From the NCBI RefSeq assembly GCF_030908545.1, contig NZ_CP133083.1, positions 558,001 to 622,000 on the forward strand: 64,000 nucleotides of DNA, given 5' to 3'. A program made the position numbers and the translations under genes. The notes under the pieces were generated by a model. That model was not told the DNA's origin and made no database searches. It was given only the letters and a program-made list of their open reading frames with translations. Positions 21,101 to 28,073 of this stretch are shown here, piece by piece (the stretch's first letter is position 1; the number at the start of each line of letters is the position of its first letter). The DNA is from Nitrosomonas sp. sh817 (lineage in GTDB: Bacteria > Pseudomonadota > Gammaproteobacteria > Burkholderiales > Nitrosomonadaceae).

Positions 21101-21241
21101 GAGCAGTACGGCCATATCGCTGTTGTTGACATTCGCGATATCGATCGAGCTGCCGGAACCGAATGTCCATCCGTCGTAGGTCGCGGAGGTCACGGATGTA
21201 TTATTGACGAGCGATCCGCTATTGAAATTGGTAACAGTCAT
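15191..21241 (-). CDS. Giant repeat protein with RTX motifs and DUF4214-like C-terminus
   Basis: 2016 residues; ATG 21241 follows a strong AGGAGG. There is no N-terminal signal peptide, which fits type I secretion by a C-terminal signal. Order: an N-terminal beta domain (1-180); ten tandem ~123-residue repeats (about 180-1410), each opening with ITSATYDAS and ending NGITVSN; a Ser/Gly/Thr-rich linker; a domain rich in Ala/Leu; RTX nonapeptides near 1630-1695 (GGGGNDTIG, GGAGNDQLNG, GGSGNDRLNG) that would bind calcium; and a C-terminal region with DUF4214-like helices (TWLGRDLTAAE, SFFGRDATAAE, HTLGRAATDDE). The role is probably a surface or released adhesin or S-layer-like protein. No type I secretion genes are in the window. 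It is the last gene of a probable three-gene unit with the Sel1-repeat and tail-collar genes upstream. Confidence 0.88.
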   Translation of the reverse strand: MTVTNFNSGSLVNNTSVTSATYDGWTFGSGSSIDIANVNNSDMAVLLNQSGGRSILLNYSGASVTGFYFKSADGSDFKLNSFNFDNGPSGASTSLTVAGYRDGGLIVSAEAVNMTVNDSTGNISYTQLSNIGSIYSGTLSFNSAFANIDEIRFVFGSAVELTIDDIDISTAVVPPVITSATYDASTNSLVVTGTNMTATSGAANDIDVSKLTLTGQGGSTYTLTSSNVELDSATQFTVALNAADQLNVEGLLNKNGTSSVGGTTYNIAAAADWNPAQSGNADTTGNGITVSNVQTPTITSATYDASTGTLTVTGANLVKASGATNDIDASLLTFTGEGGSTYTLTDTSDVEITSSTSFALTLSSTDKAAVNQIINKNGTSSTGGTTFNLAAADDWNTIIGNTDISDTTGNGITVSNVAAPTITSATYDASTGALVVTGTGFLKLSGATNDIDVSKFTFTGEGGATYTLTDSTDVEITSGTAFTVTLSSTDKAEVNQIVNKNGTSSTGATTYNLAAAEDWAAGADSAAVVADTTGNGITVSSVAAPAITSATYDASTGALVVTGSGLLKASGAANDIDASRFTFTGEGGTTYTLTDSSDVEITSGTAFTITLSATDKAAVNQFINKNGTSSTSGTTYNLAAAEDWAAGADAAAVVADTTGNGITVSNVAAPAITSATYDYNSNVLTVTGTGFLQKSGATNDIDLSKLTFTGEGGATYTLTTATDVEITSGTSFSVTLTGADLINVETLLNKNGTSSAGSTTYNLAAAEDWAAGADSAAAVADTSGNGITVSNYAAPAITSATFDASTNVLTVSGTNFVANSGASNDVTVSLLTLTGEGGSYTLTSSSVDVTSATAFSVTLNADDQLAVRGLLNKNGTTSSSATTYNIAAAEDWMAGTAASIAVADLTGNGITVSNVQTPTITSATYDSDTGILVVTGSNLFKKTGASNDIDISTLTLTGGTASATYTITSASDVEITSSTSFSVTLSGADKTAADALLDQTGTASSGGSTYNLAAADNWLSAADAATDISDAVNAVTVSINPRITSATYDASSGSLAVTGTNLQANGSGADIDASKFTFTGEGGSTYTLTDSADVEISSSTAFTITLSATDKAAINQIANKNGTAATGGTTYNLAAADDWNTNATGGDTADATGNGITVSNVATPAITSATYDASTGALVVTGTGFLKLNGAANDIDASKFTFTGEDGATYTLTDSADVEITSGTAFTVTLSSTDKAAINQIVNKNGTASTGGTTYNLAAAEDWTAGASAAVAVADLTGNGITASSVAAPAITSAAYNTGTGALTVTGSGFLKASGAANDIDASAFTFTGEGGGTYTLTDTADVEITSGTTFTLTLSSTDKAAVNLLLNKAGTASTDATAYNLAAAEDWAAGADAAVTIADTGGNGITVSIPTSSSSGGGGGGSNNDGTATSTTTDGAATTTTTQADGTVVTVVSAVESSRQEDPDSLFRDYADIPLAADAAGNPLLTVSLPTGAGLNVTGRPAALGLAQAEASAITALAQIGGLSSNAASGLAAQARQFLAQLPGSDPVSVYTITPSVTGDQPPALPILIGSPAGAGATGNLLVIDARQLPPGTVIQLDNVAFASIVGAVRVTGGSGQNFAAGDDQNQFIVLGADDDTLSGGGGNDTIGSLGGDDRTSGDAGQDIVFGGAGNDQLNGGSGNDRLNGGFGFDRAIQDGQPADYRIAITGTQITLTNATGETDTLTDVELIEFSSGETIASAYSEAEAAAHHLAKTWLGRDLTAAEGNGIQNWTGVDTGGILAAFRSLPETIELGLQDKSGDELLAGLAGDPAIIRLDTVRDAGTGSANDEGYLPLGLALRADGGAGHDTLRMTGHRGDVHLEMAGDYLQLTRLSDGAMLDIRNAEAIAFNSGETTVIAHDPVEAILARLAHSFFGRDATAAEWQLGRETLQQPYDAEAILDWFQQRAGLRELTDTGFIQTIYNHTLGRAATDDELSMQLARLENNEIDRSWLTVEIAGSAEAATHLVGSVMQHDGWI
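17010..20710 (-). repeat. Ten tandem ~370 bp coding repeats
   Basis: Ten in-frame units of about 123 codons. Each carries ITSATYDAS (or close variants), NDIDASKFTFTGEGG, a TLT-DVEITS strand, DKAAVNQIVNKNGTSS, NLAAAEDW and NGITVSN. Neighbouring units are highly alike at the protein level, with several stretches identical, so recent duplication or gene conversion is likely and copy number may vary between strains. Confidence 0.85.
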
Positions 21242-21317
21242 GTTGCGCCTCCTATAAAAATCGGCAGTTGCGGTTCAATCGTTGGCATTGAATTCACCCG
21301 GCTGCAAAAAAAACGAT

Positions 21318-22334
21318 TTAATCCGGTTGTAAGTGCCGCGCAACCTTACGGTCCAATTCAGCCAGCCAAGTCGGCGGCATCATGGCCAGGATTTGCTGGC
21401 GCATTGCCCGGGCGGCGGCTACTTCTTCCGCATCCATGGATCGTTGTATCGCGGCGGAAATCCATACGTACGCTTTGGCCAGATGTTCCGCCGGAAGCCG
21501 GTTCGTTTCTGCACCGGCTTCCGTGGCGAAAAAATGCTTGCCTGCCTGAAAATAAGCTGGAATGTATTTGAGCGCGGCGGCTTGCTCGAAAAGCTGCCGG
21601 GCCTGTGCCGCATCAGGCCCGCTGATCGCACCTTGCGCCAGCATCATGCCTAAATGATAAAAGGCTTCCGCGGATTGCTTTTGCGCCGCTGCCAGGAACC
21701 ACTGGTAAGCTTCTTGAAGATTGCGCACGCTGGAGTCGCCGTACAGATAAAACTTGCCCATCCAGAGTTGCGCCGGTGCCGATCCTTGCAGCGCTGCAGG
21801 GCGGCAAAGTTCCAGCGCCTGAACCGGGTCTTTGACCACGCCGTTTCCGGTCATCAGTAGATTGCCGAGATGGCAGTAGGAATTGAGTTGTCCGGCTTGC
21901 GCCGCTTTCTGAAACCACCGGGCGGCCGCTACGGGATCGGCCGGGCGGTGTACGCCTTCCTCGAAACACAGACCGGTCATGTGCTGCGCCGCCGGAACGT
22001 TGTTTTGCGCCGCTTGCTCGAACCATTCGCAGGCGGTCTTGCGGTCGGCGGCGCGCCCCCAGCCATTCTGGTAAAACAGCGCCAAAGTAAATTGCGCCAG
22101 CGGTTGGCGGCCGTTCACGGCGGCGGCGCGATACCGGTCGAAGGCGTTGCCGTAATCTCCGGCTGCAAGCAACGACTGCGCGGTTTTCAAGTTCTGATCG
22201 TCATTGAGCGGCGCATCGGCTGGCGATACGACGCTCGCGAAGGCGTTGGGCAGGAGGGTTGCGGCGCAGAAGATGATCCAAACGATTGGGATCGTTTTTT
22301 TAATGCCGTATGGCTGGGTACAATAGTTTTTCAT
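21318..22334 (-). CDS. Secreted Sel1-repeat (SLR) protein
   Basis: 338 residues with a signal peptide (hydrophobic PIVWIIFCAATLLPNAFA). About five to six Sel1-like tetratricopeptide units follow, recognisable by AQFTLALFYQNGWG, AAQHMTGLCFEEG, SYCHLGNLLMTGNGV, AQLWMGKFYLYG and AFYHLGMMLAQG. SLR proteins serve as protein-interaction scaffolds, often in the periplasm or at the surface. It lies 76 bp upstream of the giant RTX-type gene and 99 bp downstream of the tail-collar gene, all on the minus strand. It may therefore help assemble or secrete the giant protein, but this is inference from position. Confidence 0.8.
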   Translation of the reverse strand: MKNYCTQPYGIKKTIPIVWIIFCAATLLPNAFASVVSPADAPLNDDQNLKTAQSLLAAGDYGNAFDRYRAAAVNGRQPLAQFTLALFYQNGWGRAADRKTACEWFEQAAQNNVPAAQHMTGLCFEEGVHRPADPVAAARWFQKAAQAGQLNSYCHLGNLLMTGNGVVKDPVQALELCRPAALQGSAPAQLWMGKFYLYGDSSVRNLQEAYQWFLAAAQKQSAEAFYHLGMMLAQGAISGPDAAQARQLFEQAAALKYIPAYFQAGKHFFATEAGAETNRLPAEHLAKAYVWISAAIQRSMDAEEVAAARAMRQQILAMMPPTWLAELDRKVARHLQPD

Positions 22335-22433
22335 CGTTTCCTAAAGGAAATTGGAGCGGTTGATCAGGGGCGAAAGAGAACCCATCCGCTTCGGCCCTGA
22401 TCAACGCGGTCCAATCGTATATTCCGGTCGAAA

Positions 22434-23159
22434 TTACGGGCGCGTCGGATAAACGCCTTGCCAAGCGATGATGCAGTTCACCACGGTATACGGCGGCATG
22501 ATCGAGAAAGGCTGGGAGTTGCCGGTCGAACCGATGCTGACGTTGGTGCTGGTCGTGGTGGTGATGTTGAGCCCGCTCAGCGTGGTTTCGATTGAAGCCG
22601 CATTCATACTGACGTTCGGCGCGGCGGCGGAGTAATTCGAGTTTAATCCCTTGGCGTTGGCCAGCGAATTGCCGCTCGCATTTTTCTGATCGGCGTCGCT
22701 GTTCACCGCTTTCAATGTCGATGTGGCGCTGGCGCCCGGTGCGACCGCCGAAGTCGACGCCGAAGTGGCGGCGGCCGTATGACTGTGCGCCGGCAAGTTG
22801 TTGACGGTTAACGCGGTGTTTTCCGCGCCGCCGGTCTGTCCCAGCGTAAACATCGAACCGCCCGGATGCTGCCCGCGGTGAACCGGCACTCTGCCGCGCA
22901 TATCGGGCAGTGCGAAAGTCGTGGTGCCGTTGCCGCCGTAGGTGTTGCCGATCAGAGAAAAAAGCGCGTTGTACTGGCTGACGGGTAATATTTGCCCGTC
23001 GCATTGCAGCCAGCCGTCGGGCGCAAAATTAAACGCCACGTAGCTGATTTCTCCAACGAACGGATCCACGCCGGCTGTCGCGCTGCCGGATGCGGCGGTC
23101 ATCAGCAAAGCGGCTGCCGTTAATGAAAGTACACGGTGTTCTGTCTTATTCTGTTGCAT
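22434..23159 (-). CDS. Phage tail collar-domain (microcystin-dependent-type) secreted protein
   Basis: 241 residues. ATG 23159 is chosen because AAGGGAGAAACCG precedes it and a signal peptide follows (VLSLTAAALLMTAASGSATA). The mature start FVGEISYVAFNFAPDGWLQC, then YNALFSLIGNTYGG and FALPDMRGRVPVHRG, is the canonical tail-collar domain. The same domain is found in phage tail fibres and in bacterial MdpB-type proteins. The middle is Ala/Ser/Asn-rich. A stand-alone secreted copy is common in environmental bacteria, where its function is poorly defined; adhesion is usually suspected. First gene of the probable minus-strand unit with the Sel1 and RTX genes. Confidence 0.82.
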   Translation of the reverse strand: MQQNKTEHRVLSLTAAALLMTAASGSATAGVDPFVGEISYVAFNFAPDGWLQCDGQILPVSQYNALFSLIGNTYGGNGTTTFALPDMRGRVPVHRGQHPGGSMFTLGQTGGAENTALTVNNLPAHSHTAAATSASTSAVAPGASATSTLKAVNSDADQKNASGNSLANAKGLNSNYSAAAPNVSMNAASIETTLSGLNITTTTSTNVSIGSTGNSQPFSIMPPYTVVNCIIAWQGVYPTRP

Positions 23160-23554
23160 CGGTTTCTCCCTTTTTCTTAAGATTAAACTTGCGGTTCCAC
23201 AATGGACCCTATGAAGCAATGGGTCGATGGTCAGATCTTTTTGATATGACGGATTGGGAGATGATGTTAGCAGGAGGGTAAGCCGGTAGTAGCGTGCTAA
23301 AAGAGCGCTTTTCTCCCCTTTTTATCGAAAATGACCGGCTGGCGGCGGACCATTGCCGGTGACCGGCGGTTGCGCAAATTTAATTCCGCGGTGTACTGAT
23401 GATAAGATGCTCGCATGAGTCAACGATCTGAAGAGCTGAACGGATGATTGGCGGCAGCTCAGGATTGCGTCGTGATATCGCCCCATTCCCATTAATGGCG
23501 ATGAAGCAATAAAATCCTTTGGAGTTAATAAGTTGAACTTTTGTATCCATTCCG
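23160..23554. other. Intergenic region between divergent genes
   Basis: 395 bp between the collar-domain gene and hsdR, so promoters for both should lie here. The only structure I see is a 13 bp palindrome GCCGGTGACCGGC at 23355-23367. No gene can be supported. Confidence 0.4.
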
Positions 23555-26035
23555 ATGACAGCAACAGAAACCCAAATTGAACAAGATCTGATCGCTAAGC
23601 TTGAAGCGCTCAAATATACCTATCGTCCGGATATTCGTGATCGTGAAGCACTGGAAAACAATTTCCGGGAGAAATTCGAAGCACTTAACCGGGTCAAACT
23701 GACGGATCCGGAATTCTCGCGCCTGCGGGACGGGATTGTTAACGCCGATGTTTTCGCTGCCGCCCGTCACTTGCGCGAAAAGAACGGCTTCGAGCGCGAC
23801 GATGGCACACCGTTGTACTACACGCTTGTCAACATCAAGGATTGGTGCAAGAACAGCTTCGAGGTGGTCAACCAGCTGCGCATTAACACTGACTACAGTC
23901 ACCATCGCTATGATGTGATTCTGCTCATCAACGGCGTGCCGGTGGTGCAGATCGAGCTGAAAACGCTTGCCATCAGCCCGCGCCGGGCCATGCAGCAGAT
24001 CGTCGATTACAAAAACGACCCCGGTAACGGCTACAGCAAAACCCTGCTGTGCTTCGTGCAACTGTTCATCGTCAGCAACCGCAGCGATACCTGGTACTTC
24101 GCCAACAATAACAACCGTCACTTCAGTTTTAATGCCGACGAACGCTTCTTGCCGCTCTATCAGTTCGCAGGTGAAGACAACAACAAGATCACCCATTTGG
24201 ACAGTTTTGCCGAGAAATTCCTCGCCAAGTGCACGCTGGGCGAGATGATCAGCCGCTACATGGTGCTGGTGGCCAGCGAACAAAAACTGCTGATGATGCG
24301 CCCGTATCAGATTTATGCCGTCAAAGCTATCGTCGAGTGCATCCACCAGCACTGCGGCAACGGCTACATCTGGCACACCACCGGCAGCGGGAAAACGCTT
24401 ACTTCGTTCAAAGCATCGACTCTGCTCAAGGACAACCCGGATATCGATAAATGCCTGTTCGTGGTCGACCGCAAAGACCTCGACCGGCAGACGCGGGAAG
24501 AATTCAACAAGTTTCAGGAAAAATGCGTCGAGGAAAACACCAACACCGAAGCGCTGGTGCGCCGACTGCTTTCCGACGACTACGCCGACAAAGTGATCGT
24601 CACCACCATCCAGAAACTCGGCTTGGCACTCGATGGCAACAACAAAAAGAATTATCTGGCCCGGCTGGAACCGCTGCGCCAGCAGCGCATGGTTTTCATC
24701 TTCGACGAATGCCACCGCTCGCAATTCGGTGAGAACCACAAAGCCATCAAAGAATTCTTTCCCAACGCCCAGTTGTTCGGTTTTACCGGCACGCCGATCT
24801 TTGACGACAACGCCAGCTATCAGCAGATCGAAGGCCAGCAGGCATCCTTCAAAACCACGGCGGACATCTTCCAGCAGCAACTGCATGCCTACACCATCAC
24901 CCACGCCATCGAAGACCGCAACGTGCTGCGCTTCCATGTGGATTACTACAAACCCGAGGGTAAGAACAAGCCGAAGCCGGGCGAAGCGCTGACCAAAAAA
25001 GCCATCGTCGAGGCGATGCTGTCCAAGCACGATGCCGCCACCAACGGGCGCAAGTTCAACGCCGTGCTGGCCACGGCCTCGATCAACGACGCGATTGAAT
25101 ATTACGCGTTGTTCAAGTCCGTGCAGGTGGAAAAAAAGGCCCAGATTGAGTCAGGGGGCGGTGATTTCCAACCGCTCAACATTGCCTGCGTATTTTCCCC
25201 ACCCGCCGAGGGCAACAAGGACGTGCAGCAGATCCAGGAAGACCTGCCGCAGGAAAGGGCCGACAACGAACAAGCACCGGATGAAAAGAAAGCCGCGCTC
25301 AAAGCCATCATCGCCGATTACAACGCGCGCTTTGGAACCAATCACAGCATTAGCGAATTCGATCTCTACTATCAGGACGTGCAAAAGCGCATCAAGGATC
25401 AGCAATATCCCAACCAGGATTTGCCTCACGCGCAGAAGATCGACATCGTCATCGTGGTGGATATGCTGCTCACCGGTTTCGATTCCAAATACCTGAACAC
25501 TCTTTACGTGGACAAAAACCTCAAGTACCACGGCCTGATTCAGGCGTTCTCGCGCACCAACCGCGTGCTCAACTACATCATGGCGCTGATAGCCCGCTAC
25601 GCCAGCCAAGCGCCAGGTAAGCAGAAGATGAGCCGCGCCGAGTTGATTGGTTTGATTCAGTCCGATGCCAAACTCATCGACGACCGGGATGCGCTCACTG
25701 AATATATCGATAGTCTCAACACCGACAAACCTCATACCGTGCAAGGTATTCGAGAAGAATACGCCCAATACAAGGCCGCCAAAACCAACCAAGCCATTGC
25801 CGAGGTGGCTGCCAAACACGGCCTCGCCACCGCCGCCCTGCAAGATTTTGTCGACAGCATCCTGCGCCGGATGGTGTTTGATGGCGATCAACTTAGCGAT
25901 CTGTTCGCCCCGCAGGAACTGGGCTGGAAAGCCCGCTCCAAGGCGGAGCTGGCGCTGATGGAAGACCTGATTCCGCTGTTGCACAAACTCGCCCAAGGGC
26001 GGGAGATTTCAGGCTTGGGGGCGTATGAGCAATAA
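23555..26035 (+). CDS. hsdR: Type I restriction enzyme HsdR, with internal deletion
   Basis: 826 residues, clearly shorter than the roughly 1000 usual for EcoR124-type HsdR. The endonuclease block is present (HRYDVILLINGVP followed by QIELKT), as are Walker A TTGSGKT, the DECH box, FTGTP and motif VI (QAFSRTNRVLN). At residues 673/674 (about 25571-25576) motif VI runs directly into YIMALIARYASQAPGKQKMS. In family members these two blocks are separated by a long helical stretch that I recall as roughly 150-200 residues. The deletion is in frame. Nuclease and translocase motifs remain, but the helical domain that couples HsdR to the methylase core is damaged, so restriction may be lost. It leads a locus in the order R, DUF559, S, DUF1016, dinD, M. 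Confidence 0.88.
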   Translation: MTATETQIEQDLIAKLEALKYTYRPDIRDREALENNFREKFEALNRVKLTDPEFSRLRDGIVNADVFAAARHLREKNGFERDDGTPLYYTLVNIKDWCKNSFEVVNQLRINTDYSHHRYDVILLINGVPVVQIELKTLAISPRRAMQQIVDYKNDPGNGYSKTLLCFVQLFIVSNRSDTWYFANNNNRHFSFNADERFLPLYQFAGEDNNKITHLDSFAEKFLAKCTLGEMISRYMVLVASEQKLLMMRPYQIYAVKAIVECIHQHCGNGYIWHTTGSGKTLTSFKASTLLKDNPDIDKCLFVVDRKDLDRQTREEFNKFQEKCVEENTNTEALVRRLLSDDYADKVIVTTIQKLGLALDGNNKKNYLARLEPLRQQRMVFIFDECHRSQFGENHKAIKEFFPNAQLFGFTGTPIFDDNASYQQIEGQQASFKTTADIFQQQLHAYTITHAIEDRNVLRFHVDYYKPEGKNKPKPGEALTKKAIVEAMLSKHDAATNGRKFNAVLATASINDAIEYYALFKSVQVEKKAQIESGGGDFQPLNIACVFSPPAEGNKDVQQIQEDLPQERADNEQAPDEKKAALKAIIADYNARFGTNHSISEFDLYYQDVQKRIKDQQYPNQDLPHAQKIDIVIVVDMLLTGFDSKYLNTLYVDKNLKYHGLIQAFSRTNRVLNYIMALIARYASQAPGKQKMSRAELIGLIQSDAKLIDDRDALTEYIDSLNTDKPHTVQGIREEYAQYKAAKTNQAIAEVAAKHGLATAALQDFVDSILRRMVFDGDQLSDLFAPQELGWKARSKAELALMEDLIPLLHKLAQGREISGLGAYEQ

Positions 26036-26060
26036 AACTATTTCGTTCACTACAACGTCT

Positions 26061-26160
26061 ACCACCCCGCCCCTACGGGGCACCCCTCCATGGGAGGGGA
26101 ATTTTTGGGTCTTTCCCCTCTTGTGGAGGGGTGGCAGGCGAAGCCTGACGGGGTGGTTTT
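26061..26160. repeat. 100 bp palindromic repeat, copy 1
   Basis: Begins ACCACCCCG and ends CGGGGTGGT plus TTT, giving a perfect 9 bp terminal inverted repeat. Internal arms CCCCTCC/GGAGGGG are also present. It is about 90% identical to copy 2 at 26600-26700 in the same orientation. The pair brackets the DUF559 gene. A degenerate tail (GACGGGGTGGT) recurs at 26191-26201. Confidence 0.8.
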
Positions 26161-26227
26161 ACCTCGACTGGAGAGATGATGGGCGAAACATGACGGGGTG
26201 GTCGTGATGCGGAAAACGGCCCGTTAT

Positions 26228-26773
26228 ATGACATTACCGTACAATCCGGCACTCAAACAACGCGCCAGGGAGTTACGGCGAACGGGTAATTTGTCTGAAG
26301 TGTTGTTGTGGAATCAAGTCAAGAGCGGCCAATTTTCAGGGTTGGATTTTGATCGGCAGAAGATCATCGGCAATTACATTGTCGATTTCTACTGCGCTGA
26401 AAAAGCGGTTGTGATTGAAATAGATGGTGGCAGTCATGATCACAAGGTGGAATATGATGCTCAACGGGATGCATATTTAATGAGTCTGGATTTGACTGTC
26501 ATCCATTTGTTGGATAAGGACGTGAAAAATAATTTAGCGGGGGTGATGCAGTTTCTTTTACAGCACCCGGCTTTGACCGCTCCATCCCGGGGCAAAGCGA
26601 CCACCCCGCCCCTGCGGGGCACCCCTCCACAGGAGGGGAATTCTGGGCGGCATTCCCCTCCTGTGGAGGGGTGGCAGGCGAAGCCTGACGGGGTGGTTTT
26701 CTCTTCTTTGAAGGGAAGACGGGCAGGCCCTGACGGGGTGGTTTTACCGCCTTCGGAGGGAAGCGATGCGTGA
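26228..26773 (+). CDS. DUF559 endonuclease-fold protein, repeat-encoded C-terminus
   Basis: 181 residues from ATG 26228; in-frame starts at 26198 and 26207 are alternatives, but the family usually begins LPYNPALKQRAR as here. The core (to about residue 115) has the DUF559 pattern SEVLLWNQVKSGQ, FDRQKIIGNYIVDFYC and VVIEIDGGSHD, related to very-short-patch-repair-type PD-(D/E)XK nucleases. The last ~60 residues (TTPPLRGTPPQEGN and onward) are translated from the 26600-26700 repeat and have no family counterpart. The stop overlaps the hsdS start by 8 bp. Genes of this family are often found flanked by such GC-rich palindromes, which suggests a small mobile unit; this is recollection plus inference. 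Confidence 0.75.
   Translation: MTLPYNPALKQRARELRRTGNLSEVLLWNQVKSGQFSGLDFDRQKIIGNYIVDFYCAEKAVVIEIDGGSHDHKVEYDAQRDAYLMSLDLTVIHLLDKDVKNNLAGVMQFLLQHPALTAPSRGKATTPPLRGTPPQEGNSGRHSPPVEGWQAKPDGVVFSSLKGRRAGPDGVVLPPSEGSDA
26600..26700. repeat. 101 bp palindromic repeat, copy 2
   Basis: Same 9 bp terminal inverted repeat (ACCACCCCG/CGGGGTGGT) and same orientation as copy 1. It lies inside the 3' part of the DUF559 reading frame. A shortened tail (GCCCTGACGGGGTGGTTTT) is repeated at 26727-26745, just before hsdS. Confidence 0.8.
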
Positions 26774-28073
26774 ACAAAGAAAGCGGGCATTGCTGCCCAA
26801 ACTGCGCTTTCCTGAGTTTCGGGAGGCGGGGGAGTGGGAAAGCAAACCGTTGGCTCAGGTATGTAACATACTTCAGGGATACGGTTTCCCTGAGGTGTTG
26901 CAAGGTAAGAGCGAGGGAAAATATCCGTTCTGCAAGGTAAGCGATATTTCGAGAGCAGTTGCCGAAAATGGTGGTCTTTTAGTTGAAGCAACCAATTACA
27001 TTGGTGGCGATGCGCTGTTGAAACTGAGGGCAAAACCAATTCCGAAGGGTGCGACGGTGTTCGCCAAGATTGGCGAAGCGCTTAGGTTAAACCGGCGCGC
27101 TTACGTTCAGACAGAGTGCTTGATTGACAACAATGCCACTGGCTTGAAAGCAATCGACGGTGTTGCTGACGATTATTTTGTCTATCTGCTGAGTCAATTG
27201 ATCGACCTCAATAAGCATTGCGGTGGTGCCGTTCCGTCAGTAAACAAATCCACTTTGGAGGAAATCGAAGTGGTCGCGCCCGGACCCGATGAGCAAAAGC
27301 GAATCGCCGACTGCTTCTCTTCCATCGACGTGCTGATCACCGCCGAAGCCCAAAAGCTCGATACGCTCAAAGCCTACAAGAAAGGGCTGATGCAGCAGCT
27401 TTTTCCCGCCGAAGGTGAAACCCTGCCCACGCTTCGCTTTCCTGAGTTTCTGGATACGGGGGAGTGGGAGGAGAAGCTACTAGGCAGCTTTATAGAAGAG
27501 TTTCGAGAAAAGTCGGCGGTTCAAGACGAATTTGAAGTCCTAACGTCCGCCCGGTGCGGGCTAGTAAGACAGAGAGAGTACTATGACAACGATAGAATCA
27601 CTGAGCGGGACAATATCGGGTTCAATATTATTCCGCCCAATTACCTGACCTACCGGAGTAGAAGTGACGATCGTCGGTTCTACTTCAACGAGAATAACTT
27701 GAGCATTACCGGAATTATTAGCACCTATTACCCCGTGTTCCGTGTACTCGACGGCAGCAACAAGTTTTTTGTTGAGTTGCTTGCTCGCTACTCAACAATC
27801 GTTGGGAAGTACAGCGTAGGCACGTCACAAACAGTTCTCTCGCTGAATGAGCTAAGGCGTATCAAACTCCCGCTTCCAAAGAAAACGGAACAACAAAAAA
27901 TCGCCAACTGCCTCACTTCCATCGACGAGCTGATCACCGCCCAAACCCAAAAGCTCGCCGCGCTCAAGGCCCATAAAAAAGGATTGATGCAACAGTTATT
28001 CCCCTCCGTTGGAGGGGTGGACGGCGAAGCCGGACGGGGTGGTCGCCCCGTAGTGGACGAGGCGCAAGGATGA
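26766..28073 (+). CDS. hsdS: Type I restriction specificity subunit HsdS
   Basis: 435 residues with the two-half architecture of HsdS. Each half opens with a similar segment (LPKLRFPEF at 10-18, LPTLRFPEF near 221), contains a variable target-recognition domain, and ends in a conserved helix (KGLMQQLFP twice). The two target-recognition domains differ, so a bipartite asymmetric DNA target is expected. The last ~22 residues (SVGGVDGEAGRGGRP and onward) come from a partial copy of the palindromic repeat and are not part of the family. ATG 26766 overlaps the preceding gene and gives translational coupling. It should assemble with HsdM encoded at 29369-30979. Confidence 0.88.
   Translation: MREQRKRALLPKLRFPEFREAGEWESKPLAQVCNILQGYGFPEVLQGKSEGKYPFCKVSDISRAVAENGGLLVEATNYIGGDALLKLRAKPIPKGATVFAKIGEALRLNRRAYVQTECLIDNNATGLKAIDGVADDYFVYLLSQLIDLNKHCGGAVPSVNKSTLEEIEVVAPGPDEQKRIADCFSSIDVLITAEAQKLDTLKAYKKGLMQQLFPAEGETLPTLRFPEFLDTGEWEEKLLGSFIEEFREKSAVQDEFEVLTSARCGLVRQREYYDNDRITERDNIGFNIIPPNYLTYRSRSDDRRFYFNENNLSITGIISTYYPVFRVLDGSNKFFVELLARYSTIVGKYSVGTSQTVLSLNELRRIKLPLPKKTEQQKIANCLTSIDELITAQTQKLAALKAHKKGLMQQLFPSVGGVDGEAGRGGRPVVDEAQG
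28001..28043. repeat. Partial palindromic repeat, copy 3, inside hsdS
   Basis: CCCCTCCGTTGGAGGGGTGG followed by ACGGCGAAGCCGGACGGGGTGGT is the right half of the repeats at 26061 and 26600. It supplies the codons for the HsdS C-terminus without breaking the frame. Confidence 0.7.

Noticed and set aside
23525-25030. Open frame of 501 codons on the minus strand
   Set aside because: Antisense to hsdR, whose motifs are unmistakable. The product has the repetitive Val/Phe/Glu composition of a shadow frame.
26041-26206. Short plus-strand frame of 60 codons between hsdR and the DUF559 gene
   Set aside because: It is only a translation of the palindromic repeat.
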